DNA of 64,000 nt from Ruegeria sp. R14_0 (GCF_017743975.1 NZ_JAGHRC010000004.1:186001-250000), one strand, 5' to 3'; positions 36,780 to 46,653 are shown, counted from the stretch's first letter. A program made the numbers and translations. Notes: generated by a model from the sequence alone, not told the origin.

Positions 36780-38174
36780 ATGAAGATTGAAGAAAACCGA
36801 ACATATTCGCAGGTCAAAGTCGGCGACACGGCGCAGGTTACTCGTTTGTGCACGGTGGATGATCTGTACGCCTTTGCCTCGGCCTCGGGGGATCACAATC
36901 CGTTGCATTTGGCGGTCTATGACGGTGACGGTGACGGCCGCCCTGAGGCCGTAGCACCCGCCCTTTGGCCTGCCGGTCTGGTCGCTGCAGTGATTGGAAA
37001 CATCCTGCCGGGCGCGGGGACGCAAACGCGCCGCGCAGACCTAAGCTTTCACGCGCCGGTTCTTGCGGGCGAGGAACTGACAGCCTTTGTTTCGGTACTG
37101 GACAAGCGTGAAGACGGTGATGTGACCTTGTCAGCCGAAGTGCGTCGGATCGGGGATGATGCATTGATCCTGAGTGGGACGGTTCAGGTCACTCCGCCCA
37201 CCCAGCATTTGACCTTCGACTCGGTCGAAGTGCCGGGACTCATCGTGCAAAGGCACCAGCATTTCGATGCCCTTCTGGAAAAAGCGCGGCCATTGGATCC
37301 GATGCCGACCGCCGTCGTTGCACCGGAAGAGCCGAACTCGCTGGGTGGGGCATTGCTGGCGCAGGCCAACAGCATCATTACGCCGATACTGGTGGGCGAC
37401 CCTGCCAAGATCACCGCTGCCGCGGTCGAGCTTGGTGCAGACCTTTCCGGGGTAGAAATCGTTGCCGCGCAAAGCCACGATGTGGCCGCCCATATCGCCG
37501 TCGATTTGGTGGTTGAAGGAAAGGCCCGGATGCTGATGAAAGGGCATTTGCATACGGATGTCCTATTGCGCGCTGCGCTTCGCCGGGAAAAGGGGCTCAG
37601 AACCGGGCGGCGTCTGTCGCATGTGTTTGTCATGGACGTTCCGGGCATGTCACGGCCGATCATGGTCACCGATGCTGCCGTGAATATCGCACCCGACCTT
37701 GAGACCAAAGCCGACATTGTTCAAAACGCAATCCATCTGGCGCACTCGATTGGTATCGGTCTGCCCAAGGTGGGCGTCCTGTCGGCGGTTGAAACGATCA
37801 ACCCACATATGCCCTCATCCGTGGATGCCGCTTTACTGTCAAAAATGGCGGAACGCGGTCAGATCACCGGCGGGATCGTTGACGGGCCGCTGGCCATGGA
37901 CAACGCCGTCGACCTGAATGCGGCGCGGACCAAGGGCATCACATCCGAGGTCGCCGGTGTCGCAGATATCCTGGTGGTTCCGAATATCGAGGCGGGTAAT
38001 ATGGTTGCCAAGCAACTGACCTATATTTCGCATGCCGAAGCTGCTGGTGTCGTTGTTGGCGCGGCTGCACCTATCATCCTGACCTCGCGCGCGGATGATG
38101 ACGCATCAAGGCTGGCCTCTTGTGCGGTCGCGGCACTCCATGCACTGGAAAACAAGGATGAATTCCGTGGCTGA
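36780..38174 (+). CDS. MaoC-type hydratase domain fused to phosphate acetyl/butyryltransferase
   Basis: 464 residues. Residues 1-140 form a MaoC-like hot-dog fold with the catalytic ASGDHNPLH motif near residue 39, as in (R)-specific enoyl-CoA hydratases. From about 165 comes the PTA/PTB domain (LANS..PILVGDP, ending GVVVGAAAPIILTSRADDDASR). Exchange of acyl-CoA with phosphate gives an acyl-phosphate, which the next gene, an acetate kinase, turns into ATP and the acid. The next gene overlaps this one. Confidence 0.9.
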   Translation: MKIEENRTYSQVKVGDTAQVTRLCTVDDLYAFASASGDHNPLHLAVYDGDGDGRPEAVAPALWPAGLVAAVIGNILPGAGTQTRRADLSFHAPVLAGEELTAFVSVLDKREDGDVTLSAEVRRIGDDALILSGTVQVTPPTQHLTFDSVEVPGLIVQRHQHFDALLEKARPLDPMPTAVVAPEEPNSLGGALLAQANSIITPILVGDPAKITAAAVELGADLSGVEIVAAQSHDVAAHIAVDLVVEGKARMLMKGHLHTDVLLRAALRREKGLRTGRRLSHVFVMDVPGMSRPIMVTDAAVNIAPDLETKADIVQNAIHLAHSIGIGLPKVGVLSAVETINPHMPSSVDAALLSKMAERGQITGGIVDGPLAMDNAVDLNAARTKGITSEVAGVADILVVPNIEAGNMVAKQLTYISHAEAAGVVVGAAAPIILTSRADDDASRLASCAVAALHALENKDEFRG

Positions 38175-39336
38175 GCATGTTCTGGCCCTGAATGCCGGGT
38201 CTTCATCTTTGAAGTTTGCATTGTATGAATTGCTGGAAGATCGCCGCCCCAGCATGCGATGGCGCGGTCAGATCGAACGACTGGGCGATGCTCCGCGCCT
38301 GTTGGCGCAGTCGGCAGGGGGCCGGTCGGTTGACCGGCAACTGTCCGGCACAAAAACACATGATGAGGCCATAAATGCGTTTCTCGAGCTAACCCGCGAA
38401 TATCTTCCAGACGTTCAGGTTCGGGCTGTCGGTCACCGGGTCGTGCATGGCGGGCCGGTCTATTCGGAACCGGTGGTGGTGGATGAGCGGGTGATTGACA
38501 CTCTCAGCGGATTTATTCCGTTTGCGCCGTTGCACCAGCCCTACAGCCTTGCCGGGATCCGGGCGGCCAGCGCGGCCTTTCCGGGAACGACTCAGGTCGC
38601 GTGTTTTGATACCGCCTTTCACCGCACGCACCCGTGGGTGAATGACACCTTCGCTCTGCCTCAGAGCTTTTACGACAAGGGTGTGCGCAGGTATGGTTTC
38701 CACGGGTTGAGCTATGATTACGTTTCGCAAAAGCTAAAGGAAATCGCGCCTGGTCTCTATGACGGGCGCGTTGTTATTGCGCATCTTGGGAATGGCGCGT
38801 CGATGTGTGCGGTATCCGGCGGGCGCGCGGTCGCCTCAACCATGGGTTCCTCGGCGTTGGACGGTTTGCCGATGGGAACGCGCAGCGGGCAGCTTGATCC
38901 CGGCGTGGTGCTTTACATGATGCAACAAGAAGGGATGTCGGCTGACGAAATCGCCGAGACGTTGTATCGGAAATCCGGCCTGTTGGGGCTGTCCGGGATG
39001 TCCTCGGACATGCGCACCTTGCTGGCCGCCGACACGCCCGAAGCGCGAAGAGCAATTGACTACTATGTCTTCCGTATCCGCCGAGAGTTGGGGGCGTTAT
39101 CTGCGGCGCTGGAAGGCATCGACGCTTTGGTCTTCACCGGTGGCATCGGCGAAAATGCGGCCCGTATCCGTCAGATGGTGTGCGAAGGCATGCGCTGGAT
39201 CGGGATTGAGATGGACCCCAACCGAAACGCTGACAATGGCACGGTTCTGTCCACAGATTTCAGCCGCGTTCGCATTCTGGCCATTCCGACGAACGAAGAG
39301 ATGGTAATAGCCCGCGCAGCGGCCAGGTTGAGCTAG
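38158..39336 (+). CDS. ackA: Acetate kinase
   Basis: 392 residues from the ATG at 38158; a GTG at 38167, with AAGGA 8 bases upstream, is an equally good start (389 residues). Motifs are NAGSSSLKF near the N-terminus, HLGNGAS in the middle and FTGGIGENAARIR near the C-terminus, all ASKHA-type acetate kinase signatures. It converts acyl-phosphate and ADP to acid and ATP. It overlaps the preceding transferase gene by 8-17 bases, so the pair probably makes ATP by substrate-level phosphorylation or scavenges acetate. Confidence 0.92.
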   Translation: MNSVAEHVLALNAGSSSLKFALYELLEDRRPSMRWRGQIERLGDAPRLLAQSAGGRSVDRQLSGTKTHDEAINAFLELTREYLPDVQVRAVGHRVVHGGPVYSEPVVVDERVIDTLSGFIPFAPLHQPYSLAGIRAASAAFPGTTQVACFDTAFHRTHPWVNDTFALPQSFYDKGVRRYGFHGLSYDYVSQKLKEIAPGLYDGRVVIAHLGNGASMCAVSGGRAVASTMGSSALDGLPMGTRSGQLDPGVVLYMMQQEGMSADEIAETLYRKSGLLGLSGMSSDMRTLLAADTPEARRAIDYYVFRIRRELGALSAALEGIDALVFTGGIGENAARIRQMVCEGMRWIGIEMDPNRNADNGTVLSTDFSRVRILAIPTNEEMVIARAAARLS

Positions 39337-39342
39337 GTCCTG

Positions 39343-39813
39343 TCAATCCGATTTGTTGCGTCCCTGTCGTGCGTATTTGAGGACGATCCTGAGAACCGTA
39401 CTAATAATGTCCGGGGACAAAACGCCGATTGGGTCCCGCCGCAGGCCCTCGAGCGTTTTGCGCGCTTCGGCCATGTTTTCGCTGACCTCGTCCTCGATGT
39501 CTTGCAGTGCAAGGTCCCGTAATTCGATAACTGCAGACGTATCGCTGTCGGCGGACATTGAATTGGCGACCACGGCAAGCAGAACTGCCAGGATCAGGTT
39601 AGTCCCGGCCATGATCATTGCGGCTGAGGATTTGGTCATTGTCTCGGCCAGCCAGAAGAAACCGGCCACGTTCAGCATGATGATGGCCAGCCCGACGGCG
39701 AGTCCAGCGGCGGCAAACAGTCCCGTGCGCTTGGCAGCAACCGCCAGTTGCCGACGAGCGATCAGCCGTTCAGCGCGTAGGATGGTCGAAATGTTGCGAG
39801 AAATGCGACTCAT
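39343..39813 (-). CDS. Phage holin-family (DUF1469-like) membrane protein
   Basis: 156 residues with two central membrane segments (about 28-52 and 63-85) flanked by basic N-terminal and acidic C-terminal tails. The family name is holin-like but the chromosomal members are not lysis proteins. It lies 10 bases after the tailed helical protein gene upstream and the two look like an operon. Function not established; envelope stress is often suggested for such pairs. Convergent with ackA with a 6-base gap. Confidence 0.72.
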   Translation of the reverse strand: MSRISRNISTILRAERLIARRQLAVAAKRTGLFAAAGLAVGLAIIMLNVAGFFWLAETMTKSSAAMIMAGTNLILAVLLAVVANSMSADSDTSAVIELRDLALQDIEDEVSENMAEARKTLEGLRRDPIGVLSPDIISTVLRIVLKYARQGRNKSD

Positions 39814-39823
39814 ATGCGGGCTC

Positions 39824-40078
39824 CTACCGGGAACGTCCTAGAAGATAACCAACCGCAAAGATGCCAAGGGCGAAGAGGATCGGCTTTTTGTGCGGAAACT
39901 CCTCTAGCTCGGTCATGACATCCTCAAGTTGCGCGGACCATGCTTCAAGGTTTTCTACCAAACCTTCGGGTTCTATGTCTGCCTCTTGAGATTCGTTTGC
40001 AGTCTGCTCTTTGGCTTGTTCGGCCAACTGGCGGCGCAGGTCTGCCACTTCGGCCTCTAGCTGTGCTTTGGTTACCAT
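39824..40078 (-). CDS. Coiled-coil protein with C-terminal membrane anchor (YqjD/DUF883-like)
   Basis: 84 residues from the ATG at 40078, which has AAGGGA 8 bases upstream. An earlier GTG at 40135 has no ribosome site and I did not use it. Residues 4-35 form a charged coiled coil (EVADLRRQLAEQAKEQ), and the last 25 residues (KPILFALGIFAVGYLLGRS) are a hydrophobic anchor with a GRSR end, as in inner-membrane ribosome-associated DUF883 proteins. Same operon as the holin-family gene. Confidence 0.7.
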   Translation of the reverse strand: MVTKAQLEAEVADLRRQLAEQAKEQTANESQEADIEPEGLVENLEAWSAQLEDVMTELEEFPHKKPILFALGIFAVGYLLGRSR

Positions 40079-40192
40079 TCCTGTCGTCCCTTGAAGGCCG
40101 CGTAGCATTAGGTGTGCGACTTTTTCCTTTGTCACACACCATGTTACTTCGATCTTTTGCGTTCGGGAAAGGGGGGTACGCCGAATTAGGTT

Positions 40193-41194
40193 TCAAACCG
40201 TCGCCTGGCACCAGACGCAGTCGTGATCGGACAGGGGCGTCCCTTCGTCGGAAATCGAGGTTAAAACGCCCGTGTCACGGCAAGTCAAATCGCGACCGGC
40301 AAGCCAATCCAGCTTCATCACTCGGTCGGGGTGAGGCGTGATCAGGCTGGGGCGTGTGGTTGTTCCCGGCGCAGTAAAGGCCCACGAATATCCACGCTCT
40401 TCGGCCAGTGTGAACAACGTTTCCCGCTGCCAGTTAAAATCCGGCGGCAGATGGTTGCCGGTGTTCAGATCCCCGCCAATCATTACAGGCAAACCCGGGG
40501 CAAAAGCGTCGATTGCGTCCATCAGGCAATCGAACTGCTGATGTCGGTGGGCCGCGTCTGCATTGCTTTCCAAATGGGTCGAGACGAAACAAATAGGCCC
40601 TTTGACCCCCGGAACGATTGCGGCGATAGCGTTGCGACCGCCGACGCGCGGCTGATCGGGGTCCGCGGCACCTGCGTCGGCAGAGAACCAGTGGCCATGG
40701 TCATCCAGTCGGATCAGAGCCGTGCGTTCAAACGGGACGGAAGACAGGATTGCATTGCCGTGCCAGCCAAGCGTGTTGAAGCTGTCGGCGCAGAATGCGC
40801 GCTCGGTCGGGCCACCAAGATCAAGCTCATGAAACTCCACTCCGAACGCGTAGGCCATGCCCAGCTCAGCGGCGACCACTTCGGTGGTATGTCGCTGAGC
40901 CGTACGAGCCATACCGTGGTCGACCTCGGACAGCAGCACGACATCCGGTGATAATTTTGACAGATGAGCCGCCGTCGCCTCGGGAAACAGACAGCGTTCC
41001 ACGTTCCACGCGGCAACGGTGAAGTCTTCGGCCAGCTGCTCGGTTCTGGCTGCGCCGCCCAATTGCACGGCGTTCATCGCAGGAAGCTCTGCAAGCAACT
41101 TTCGATGAGATTGCGCAGTGCGAGGGGCGGCAAGAATGCTGCCCCGCTGATCGTCCGTGACGGCGGGAAATTCTGTAACAGTATGTGTAATCAC
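40193..41194 (-). CDS. Endonuclease/exonuclease/phosphatase-family hydrolase in the ugp-type operon
   Basis: 333 residues. The fold is marked by AAWNVERC near residue 65, [10 protein letters not shown] near 90, an [10 protein letters not shown] motif near 245 and a C-terminal SDHDCVW motif, as in metal-dependent phosphodiesterases of the EEP superfamily. The start overlaps the ugpC-type ATPase stop by four bases. In related loci this place is taken by UgpQ, a glycerophosphodiester phosphodiesterase, so an analogous role on an imported phosphodiester is plausible. Whether the substrate is DNA or a lipid headgroup cannot be decided. Confidence 0.82.
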   Translation of the reverse strand: MITHTVTEFPAVTDDQRGSILAAPRTAQSHRKLLAELPAMNAVQLGGAARTEQLAEDFTVAAWNVERCLFPEATAAHLSKLSPDVVLLSEVDHGMARTAQRHTTEVVAAELGMAYAFGVEFHELDLGGPTERAFCADSFNTLGWHGNAILSSVPFERTALIRLDDHGHWFSADAGAADPDQPRVGGRNAIAAIVPGVKGPICFVSTHLESNADAAHRHQQFDCLMDAIDAFAPGLPVMIGGDLNTGNHLPPDFNWQRETLFTLAEERGYSWAFTAPGTTTRPSLITPHPDRVMKLDWLAGRDLTCRDTGVLTSISDEGTPLSDHDCVWCQATV

Positions 41195-42237
41195 AGTTTT
41201 TGTCCCGTGGCCTTGTCGAACAGCCGCAGTGCTTCAGGCTTGAGGGTTATGCGTGTTTCGCCGGTCTCTGCGGTGTCGTCCTTGCCAATCATCACGGTAA
41301 ATGGTTGATCAGCGATCGCGCCATGCAGCAGGCGATGGGCGCCCAGCTCTTCCAGAATGTCCACGCGGAAGGTGACGCTACCCCGATCGTCCAGAACCAC
41401 ATCCTCGGGCCGGATACCCATGGTAACCGAACCAGCATACGTCTCGGGCACGGGCAACAGCTGGTCATAGCCGTTGATCCGAACCTGGCCCTGACCCATT
41501 TCGGCCTCGATCAGGTTCATCGGTGGTGCCCCCATGAAGGAGGCGACGAAGGTTGAGGCCGGGTTGTGATAGATCTCGGACGGAGTGCCGATCTGTTCGA
41601 TTTTACCCGCGTTCAGAACTATAATACGGTCTGCCATGGTCATCGCTTCGACCTGATCGTGGGTCACGTAGACTGCCGTAGTTCCAAGCCGACGTTGCAG
41701 GGCTTTGATCTCGATCCGCATTTGATTGCGCAGCTTGGCGTCAAGGTTCGACAGCGGCTCATCAAACAGGAAAAGCGCCGGGTCCCGTACGACAGCCCGC
41801 CCCATAGCGACGCGCTGGCGTTGACCGCCCGACAGCTGGGCTGGTTTGCGGTCCAGATACTCGGCCAGATTCAGCATCTTGGCGGCGTCTTCGACCTTGG
41901 CCGCAATCTCGGCCGTCGGGGTGCCGCGGTTTTTCAAACCGTAGCCGATGTTCTTGCGAACCGTCATATGCGGATACAAAGCGTAGTTCTGAAAGACCAT
42001 CGCGATGTCCCGATCCGCGGGGTCCACATCGTTGACCACCCGGTCGCCGATCTTCAGCGTCCCTTCGGTGATATCCTCCAGCCCTGCTATCATTCGCAGC
42101 AGTGTGGACTTGCCACAGCCCGAGGGGCCGACCAGAACGACGAACTCGCCGTCCTGAATGGTGAAACTGGTGGTCTCAACCGCCTGAAAGCCGTTGGGAT
42201 AGACCTTGCGGATGCCCTCTAATGAAACCTGAGCCAT
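41191..42237 (-). CDS. ugpC: sn-Glycerol-3-phosphate-type ABC transporter ATP-binding protein
   Basis: 348 residues from the ATG at 42237 (AAGGAA ribosome site); the frame is open upstream but overlaps the permease gene. Walker [10 protein letters not shown] near residue 36, signature LSGGQRQRV, Walker [13 protein letters not shown], and a C-terminal MOI-type regulatory domain from about 240. Family is the MalK/UgpC group. Ugp specificity rests on the binding protein and gene order. Confidence 0.9.
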   Translation of the reverse strand: MAQVSLEGIRKVYPNGFQAVETTSFTIQDGEFVVLVGPSGCGKSTLLRMIAGLEDITEGTLKIGDRVVNDVDPADRDIAMVFQNYALYPHMTVRKNIGYGLKNRGTPTAEIAAKVEDAAKMLNLAEYLDRKPAQLSGGQRQRVAMGRAVVRDPALFLFDEPLSNLDAKLRNQMRIEIKALQRRLGTTAVYVTHDQVEAMTMADRIIVLNAGKIEQIGTPSEIYHNPASTFVASFMGAPPMNLIEAEMGQGQVRINGYDQLLPVPETYAGSVTMGIRPEDVVLDDRGSVTFRVDILEELGAHRLLHGAIADQPFTVMIGKDDTAETGETRITLKPEALRLFDKATGQKL

Positions 42238-42248
42238 GCGCGTATTCC

Positions 42249-43142
42249 TTATTTGTCGGATTCTGTGAGGCCCTTGACGAACCAGTTCTGGAAAAAGACG
42301 ACGATTGCCACCGGTGGGATCATCGCAACGATCGCCAGCGCCAAGGCCTGTCCATGTTCCGGGATCTGACTGTCGGTATAGGACAGCACGATCTGCTTGA
42401 TGCCCCGGACCAAAGTGAAAAAGCTCTCGTCCGTGGTGATCAGCGTTGGCCATAGGTACTGGTTCCAGCCAAAGACAAACATGATGATGAAGATCGCTGC
42501 GATCATCGTTCGGCTAAGCGGGACAAGGATGTCGATGAAGAACTTCCACGGACCTGCGCCGTCAATCCGGGCGGCCTCGGCCAGTTCCTCGGGGACGGAC
42601 ATGAAGAACTGACGGAAGAAAAACGTTCCCGTCGCCGAAGCGATCAGCGGGACGATCAGGCCGGTATAGGTGTTCGTCAGGCCGAGCTTCTGGATCGCTT
42701 CGTAGGACGGCAGGATGCGCACCTCGAGCGGTAGCAGCAGGGTGGTGAAGATCACCCAAAAAGCCAGCGTAGCAAAGCGCAGGCGGAAATAGACGATGGC
42801 ATAGGCGGCCATCATCGAGATAACGATTTTGCCCACCGCAAAACCGATGCCCAAAATGAACGAGTTCATCAGCATCAGCGTGCCGTCGACCGTCTGGGTA
42901 AAGCCGCCCTTTTCGAACATTGCGGCGTTGAAGTTCTTGCCCAGATCGTCGCCCAGCGTCAGTTGCAGCCCTTCGCGGTGGATCGTCACGGCATCATGGC
43001 TTGCCGTAGTCAGTGCCAGGAGGGGGGGCAACATCATCAGTAGTGAGCCCAAGATCAGGACGGTGTGATCTCCGATCGTCGCCCATTTGATCTTGCGGCG
43101 GGGGCGGGTGACTGCGGGTGTTTCAAGGGTTGTATCAGCCAT
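42249..43142 (-). CDS. ugpE: sn-Glycerol-3-phosphate-type ABC transporter permease UgpE
   Basis: 297 residues, six membrane segments, and the inner-membrane EAA loop [29 protein letters not shown] that contacts the ATPase. Starts 11 bases after the UgpA-type stop. Closest overall to UgpE of the ugpBAEC system. Confidence 0.9.
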   Translation of the reverse strand: MADTTLETPAVTRPRRKIKWATIGDHTVLILGSLLMMLPPLLALTTASHDAVTIHREGLQLTLGDDLGKNFNAAMFEKGGFTQTVDGTLMLMNSFILGIGFAVGKIVISMMAAYAIVYFRLRFATLAFWVIFTTLLLPLEVRILPSYEAIQKLGLTNTYTGLIVPLIASATGTFFFRQFFMSVPEELAEAARIDGAGPWKFFIDILVPLSRTMIAAIFIIMFVFGWNQYLWPTLITTDESFFTLVRGIKQIVLSYTDSQIPEHGQALALAIVAMIPPVAIVVFFQNWFVKGLTESDK

Positions 43143-43153
43143 TCTCAGCCCCC

Positions 43154-44035
43154 TCAGGTATAGTGAATCCGGCGTTCAACCAGCCGGAACTGAAAGACGG
43201 TCAGGATCAGGACAAGCACCATCAGAACAACGGACTGCGCCGAAGAACCGCCCAGATCGTTGCCGCGGAACCCGTCCAGATAGACCTTGTAGACCAGTGT
43301 CATCGGGTTGTTGCCGGGCTCGCCTTTCATCAGCGCGTCAATGATGCCGAACGTATCAAACAGGGCGTAGGTGATGTTGATGATCAGCAGGAAAAACGCG
43401 GTCGGGGCCAGCAACGGGAAAGTCACCTGCCAGAACCGTCCGGTGGCCGATCGATTGTCGATCATCGCCGCCTCGCGCACCGAGCGCGGGATGGATTGCA
43501 AGCCGGACAGAAAGAATATGAAGTTCACCGGGATTTGCTTCCACACAGCAACAATTACCATTGCTGTCGCGGTGGCGTTATAGTCCACGCCCAGTTTGAA
43601 GTCCCATCCAAACATCTGAAAGAACTTGGTCATCGGACCGGTGCTTTGATCGAAAAACAGGATACCCAGAAACCCGGCAACCGGTGGTGCGATGGCGTAC
43701 ACCCACATCAGCAACGTGCGATAGGTTTTGGCCCCGCGGATAACCTTGTCGGCTTTGACCGCAAGCAGCAGCGCGATGGCCAAAGACAGGAAAGTAACCA
43801 ATACTGAATAGATGATCGTGAAACCCGCCACCCGCTTATACTGATCATTGCCCAGCAAGGATGTGTAGTTTTCACCCCCCACAAAGGTCGAGCCAAACCC
43901 AAACGGGTCTTGCAGATAGAATGAGGATTGCAAAGCCCATCCTGCGGGCCAGTAGAAGAAGATTGCGATGATCATCAATTGCGGCATCAAGAGTGCCACA
44001 GGAAGCCAGATAGTGTCGAAGCCCGCGCGTTTCAT
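43154..44035 (-). CDS. ugpA: sn-Glycerol-3-phosphate-type ABC transporter permease UgpA
   Basis: 293 residues, six membrane segments, and the EAA-type loop SIPRSVREAAMIDNRSATGRFWQVTFPLLAP. Starts 72 bases after the binding-protein stop; the gap contains a strong hairpin. Pairs with UgpE. Confidence 0.9.
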   Translation of the reverse strand: MKRAGFDTIWLPVALLMPQLMIIAIFFYWPAGWALQSSFYLQDPFGFGSTFVGGENYTSLLGNDQYKRVAGFTIIYSVLVTFLSLAIALLLAVKADKVIRGAKTYRTLLMWVYAIAPPVAGFLGILFFDQSTGPMTKFFQMFGWDFKLGVDYNATATAMVIVAVWKQIPVNFIFFLSGLQSIPRSVREAAMIDNRSATGRFWQVTFPLLAPTAFFLLIINITYALFDTFGIIDALMKGEPGNNPMTLVYKVYLDGFRGNDLGGSSAQSVVLMVLVLILTVFQFRLVERRIHYT

Positions 44036-44060
44036 GAGTGGTCCATTGCGAGAAAAGAGT

Positions 44061-44089
44061 GATGGCCGCGCTCAAAAAGCGCGACCATC
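44061..44089 (-). repeat. Intercistronic hairpin between ugpB and ugpA
   Basis: Twelve-base arms (GATGGCCGCGCT and AGCGCGACCATC, one G-U pair on the transcribed strand, 5-base loop). It has no T-run, so it is more likely to stabilise the 3' end of the binding-protein message than to terminate. Confidence 0.75.
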
Positions 44090-44107
44090 CTGGGGGTGAT
44101 CCGGGGC

Positions 44108-45412
44108 TTAGCCCTGGGTCTTGGAGAAACGTGACAGCAGAGCGTTCGCTTCGGCCTCAATGGTCTTGAACGCGGTTTCCACGTCAGTTTCACCGGTCAG
44201 GATACGGCCATACTCGCGGTTCATGATGTCGCGGATCTGAACGTAGAAACCCATGCGGTAACCTTTGGTGTTCTCGCCAGCTTTGTCCTGCAGTTGGTTG
44301 ACGCCAACTTCGGCAGCAGGGAAGCGGTCATAATGGCCGTCTTTCTTGGCAACTTCATAAGCCGCTTCAGTGATCGGCACATAGCCGGTTTCCTGATGCC
44401 AGAAGTACTGAGTCTCGGGCGCGGTCAGGAAATCGAAGAAGGCCGCTGTCGCTTTGTTTTCGTCGTCCGACTTGCCGGACATGGCGAACAGAGCAGCACC
44501 GCCGATGAAGGTTTGGGTCGGCTCTGCGACGACAGCTTCCCAATAGGGCAGTTCGGTCGCGCTGAATTCAAAGGGCAGGTCTTTTTGCAGCAGACCACCG
44601 AAAGAGCCCGACGAGCCCAGCCACATGGCAACCTTGCCTTCTTCAAACGGTTTGGCGTTATCGCCCCAACCGGTGCCGTACCATTCGAACAGACCGTTTT
44701 CTTTCCAGTCGGTTACAGCGGTAAAGTGTGCTTTGATGGCGTCGTTGTTGACCAGGATCTGGGTGTCGTTGCCGTCATAGCCGTTGTTGTTGGTCGCGAA
44801 CGGCAGGTCGTGGCGCGACATGAAGTTCTCGGTGAAGATCCAGGGCAGGTGCGACTGACTGAGTGCGATGTAGCCTGCGTCTTTCAGAGCCGGAGCGGTG
44901 GTCGACTGGAACTCTTCCCAGGTTTTCGGCGGGGTCACGCCTGCGGCTTCCAGAGCGTCGACGTTGTAATACAGGATCGGGGTCGACGAGTTGAAGGGCA
45001 TGCCGATCATCTTGCCGTCGCTGTCGGCATAGAAGTAGCGAACACCTGCAATGTAATCGTTGATGTCGAATTCGACACCGTTGTTGGCCAGCAGATCCTG
45101 AACCGGGATGGTTGCGCCCTTTGCACCGATGACGGTGGCGGCACCTGCGTCGAACACCTGCATGATGTTGGGTTGCTCACCCGCACGGAAAGCGGCGATG
45201 CCGGCGGTCAGGGTCTCTTCGTAGCTGCCCTTGTAGACCGGAGTGATCTTGTATTCGTCCTGCGACGCGTTGAAGTCTTCGGCAAGCTTGTTGACGGTTT
45301 CACCCAGCTGGCCACCCATGGCGTGCCACCAGGTGATCTCGGTTTCAGCGAAGGCTGCGGTCGCGCTAAAGGCGACGGCGGCAGCTGTTGCACAGAGCTT
45401 AAGGTTGGTCAT
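44108..45412 (-). CDS. ugpB: sn-Glycerol-3-phosphate-type ABC transporter binding protein
   Basis: 434 residues from the ATG at 45412 (GGAG 7 bases upstream). Signal peptide MTNLKLCATAAAVAFSATAAFAE, then EITWWHAMGGQLGETVNKLAEDFNAS, which is the UgpB N-terminal signature. Extracellular solute-binding family 1. Divergent from the LacI regulator. The exact ligand (glycerol-3-phosphate or a glycerophosphodiester) is inferred. Confidence 0.9.
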   Translation of the reverse strand: MTNLKLCATAAAVAFSATAAFAETEITWWHAMGGQLGETVNKLAEDFNASQDEYKITPVYKGSYEETLTAGIAAFRAGEQPNIMQVFDAGAATVIGAKGATIPVQDLLANNGVEFDINDYIAGVRYFYADSDGKMIGMPFNSSTPILYYNVDALEAAGVTPPKTWEEFQSTTAPALKDAGYIALSQSHLPWIFTENFMSRHDLPFATNNNGYDGNDTQILVNNDAIKAHFTAVTDWKENGLFEWYGTGWGDNAKPFEEGKVAMWLGSSGSFGGLLQKDLPFEFSATELPYWEAVVAEPTQTFIGGAALFAMSGKSDDENKATAAFFDFLTAPETQYFWHQETGYVPITEAAYEVAKKDGHYDRFPAAEVGVNQLQDKAGENTKGYRMGFYVQIRDIMNREYGRILTGETDVETAFKTIEAEANALLSRFSKTQG

Positions 45413-45525
45413 TTCATAACTCCGGTTCAGCACCGGCCCCGTTCTTGGGCTGGCGCGTCAGGTTGCGGGGCATGCGCCCCTTGCAGCAAAAAGGTCAGTC
45501 GTAAGCAGGCGATTGCCGCATACGA

Positions 45526-45540
45526 TGCACATGATGTGCA
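45526..45540. promoter_or_regulatory. Palindrome between ugpB and the LacI-type regulator
   Basis: TGCACAT-G-ATGTGCA, a perfect 15-base palindrome in the divergent promoter gap. It lies 113 bases upstream of the ugpB start and 91 before the regulator start. It could be the operator of the LacI-family regulator next door; I found no other copy in the window. Confidence 0.4.
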
Positions 45541-45631
45541 CACGTGGGCAGATACGGGGAGTGTGTGACAGTTCGGTGAAGCTTTTGTAGTAATATTGAC
45601 AAATTGTTCCCAAACAGAGGACAGCTTATGC

Positions 45632-46645
45632 GTGAGTGATGATCAGAGCAAAACGACACACCGTCCGCGCCGGGTAACGGCGCAAACCGTGGCTGACGCC
45701 GCGGGTGTTTCCCGTTCGGCAGTGTCGCGCGCATTTACGCCAGGCGCGTATCTGGATGCAGGTAAACGAAAAAAGATCCACGAAGTTGCTGCCAACATGG
45801 GATACCAACCCAACGCTTTGGCGGCGGGGCTCAAGGATGGCCGGTCGCATCTTGTGGCCGTTTTTGTTGGGAATATGCGCAGCGCCTATGACACCGAGTT
45901 CGTCATGGCTTTGGTGGGAAAACTCAATGCGCTGAACAAGTGGCCGATTCTGATTGATGGCGCGGATCAAACGACCGAGCAGGCAATTCAGCAGGTGCTG
46001 CGATACCCGTTGGACGCTTTGATTCTGCGCGGTGGCAGTATGCAGGGCGAAATCGTAACCCATTGCAGCAAGATCGGTGTTCCCATGATTTCCGCGGGGC
46101 GCATCGTCGAGGCCAAGGGCGTGGATAACGTTTGCTGCCGCAACGCCGATGGAACTGGCCTTGCCACCACCGTGTTGATTGAGTCTGGGCGCAAAAGGTT
46201 CGGATACATCGGCGGACCAGCACAGTTCTACTCGTCCAATGACCGAAGACAGGGGGTGGAGGACGCGTTGTCCAAGGCCGGGTTGCAGTTGGAGGCCATC
46301 GCCGACGGGGATTTCACGGTAGATGCCGGGTTTCAGGCCGCGGCAGCATTGTTGAAAGAACGCAGTCTGGATGCGTTGGTTTGCGCCAATGACGCAACCG
46401 CTATAGGCGCATTGGCGGCGGCCCGAGACTTGGGAATCGCCGTGCCCCAAGAGTTGTCGGTTGTCGGGTTTGACGACATTGAAATGGCCGGATGGCCGAG
46501 CTTTGATCTCTCGACCGTGTGCAATCCGATCGATGACGCGGTCGAGCGCGTCATCAGCTTGTTGGAACAGCGCCTCGCCAACCCTTCAAAGCGAAGCGAA
46601 ACAGTTTTGATCGATCCGTATTTCGTGCCGCGCGGGACACACTGA
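45632..46645 (+). CDS. LacI-family transcriptional regulator (divergent from the ugp-type operon)
   Basis: 337 residues from the GTG at 45632 (AGAGGA upstream); the open frame begins at a TTG at 45596 inside the promoter. The helix-turn-helix is VTAQTVADAAGVSRSAVSRAF near residues 15-35, and the effector domain follows from about residue 70 with the C-terminal VVGFDDIEMAGW motif. By position it probably controls the ugp-type operon. Confidence 0.87.
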   Translation: MSDDQSKTTHRPRRVTAQTVADAAGVSRSAVSRAFTPGAYLDAGKRKKIHEVAANMGYQPNALAAGLKDGRSHLVAVFVGNMRSAYDTEFVMALVGKLNALNKWPILIDGADQTTEQAIQQVLRYPLDALILRGGSMQGEIVTHCSKIGVPMISAGRIVEAKGVDNVCCRNADGTGLATTVLIESGRKRFGYIGGPAQFYSSNDRRQGVEDALSKAGLQLEAIADGDFTVDAGFQAAAALLKERSLDALVCANDATAIGALAAARDLGIAVPQELSVVGFDDIEMAGWPSFDLSTVCNPIDDAVERVISLLEQRLANPSKRSETVLIDPYFVPRGTH

Positions 46646-46653
46646 GCAGAGCC

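Noticed and set aside
39343-39813. Holin-family gene as evidence for a prophage
   Set aside because: There are no other phage genes, attachment repeats or integrase nearby. The family includes many chromosomal membrane proteins.
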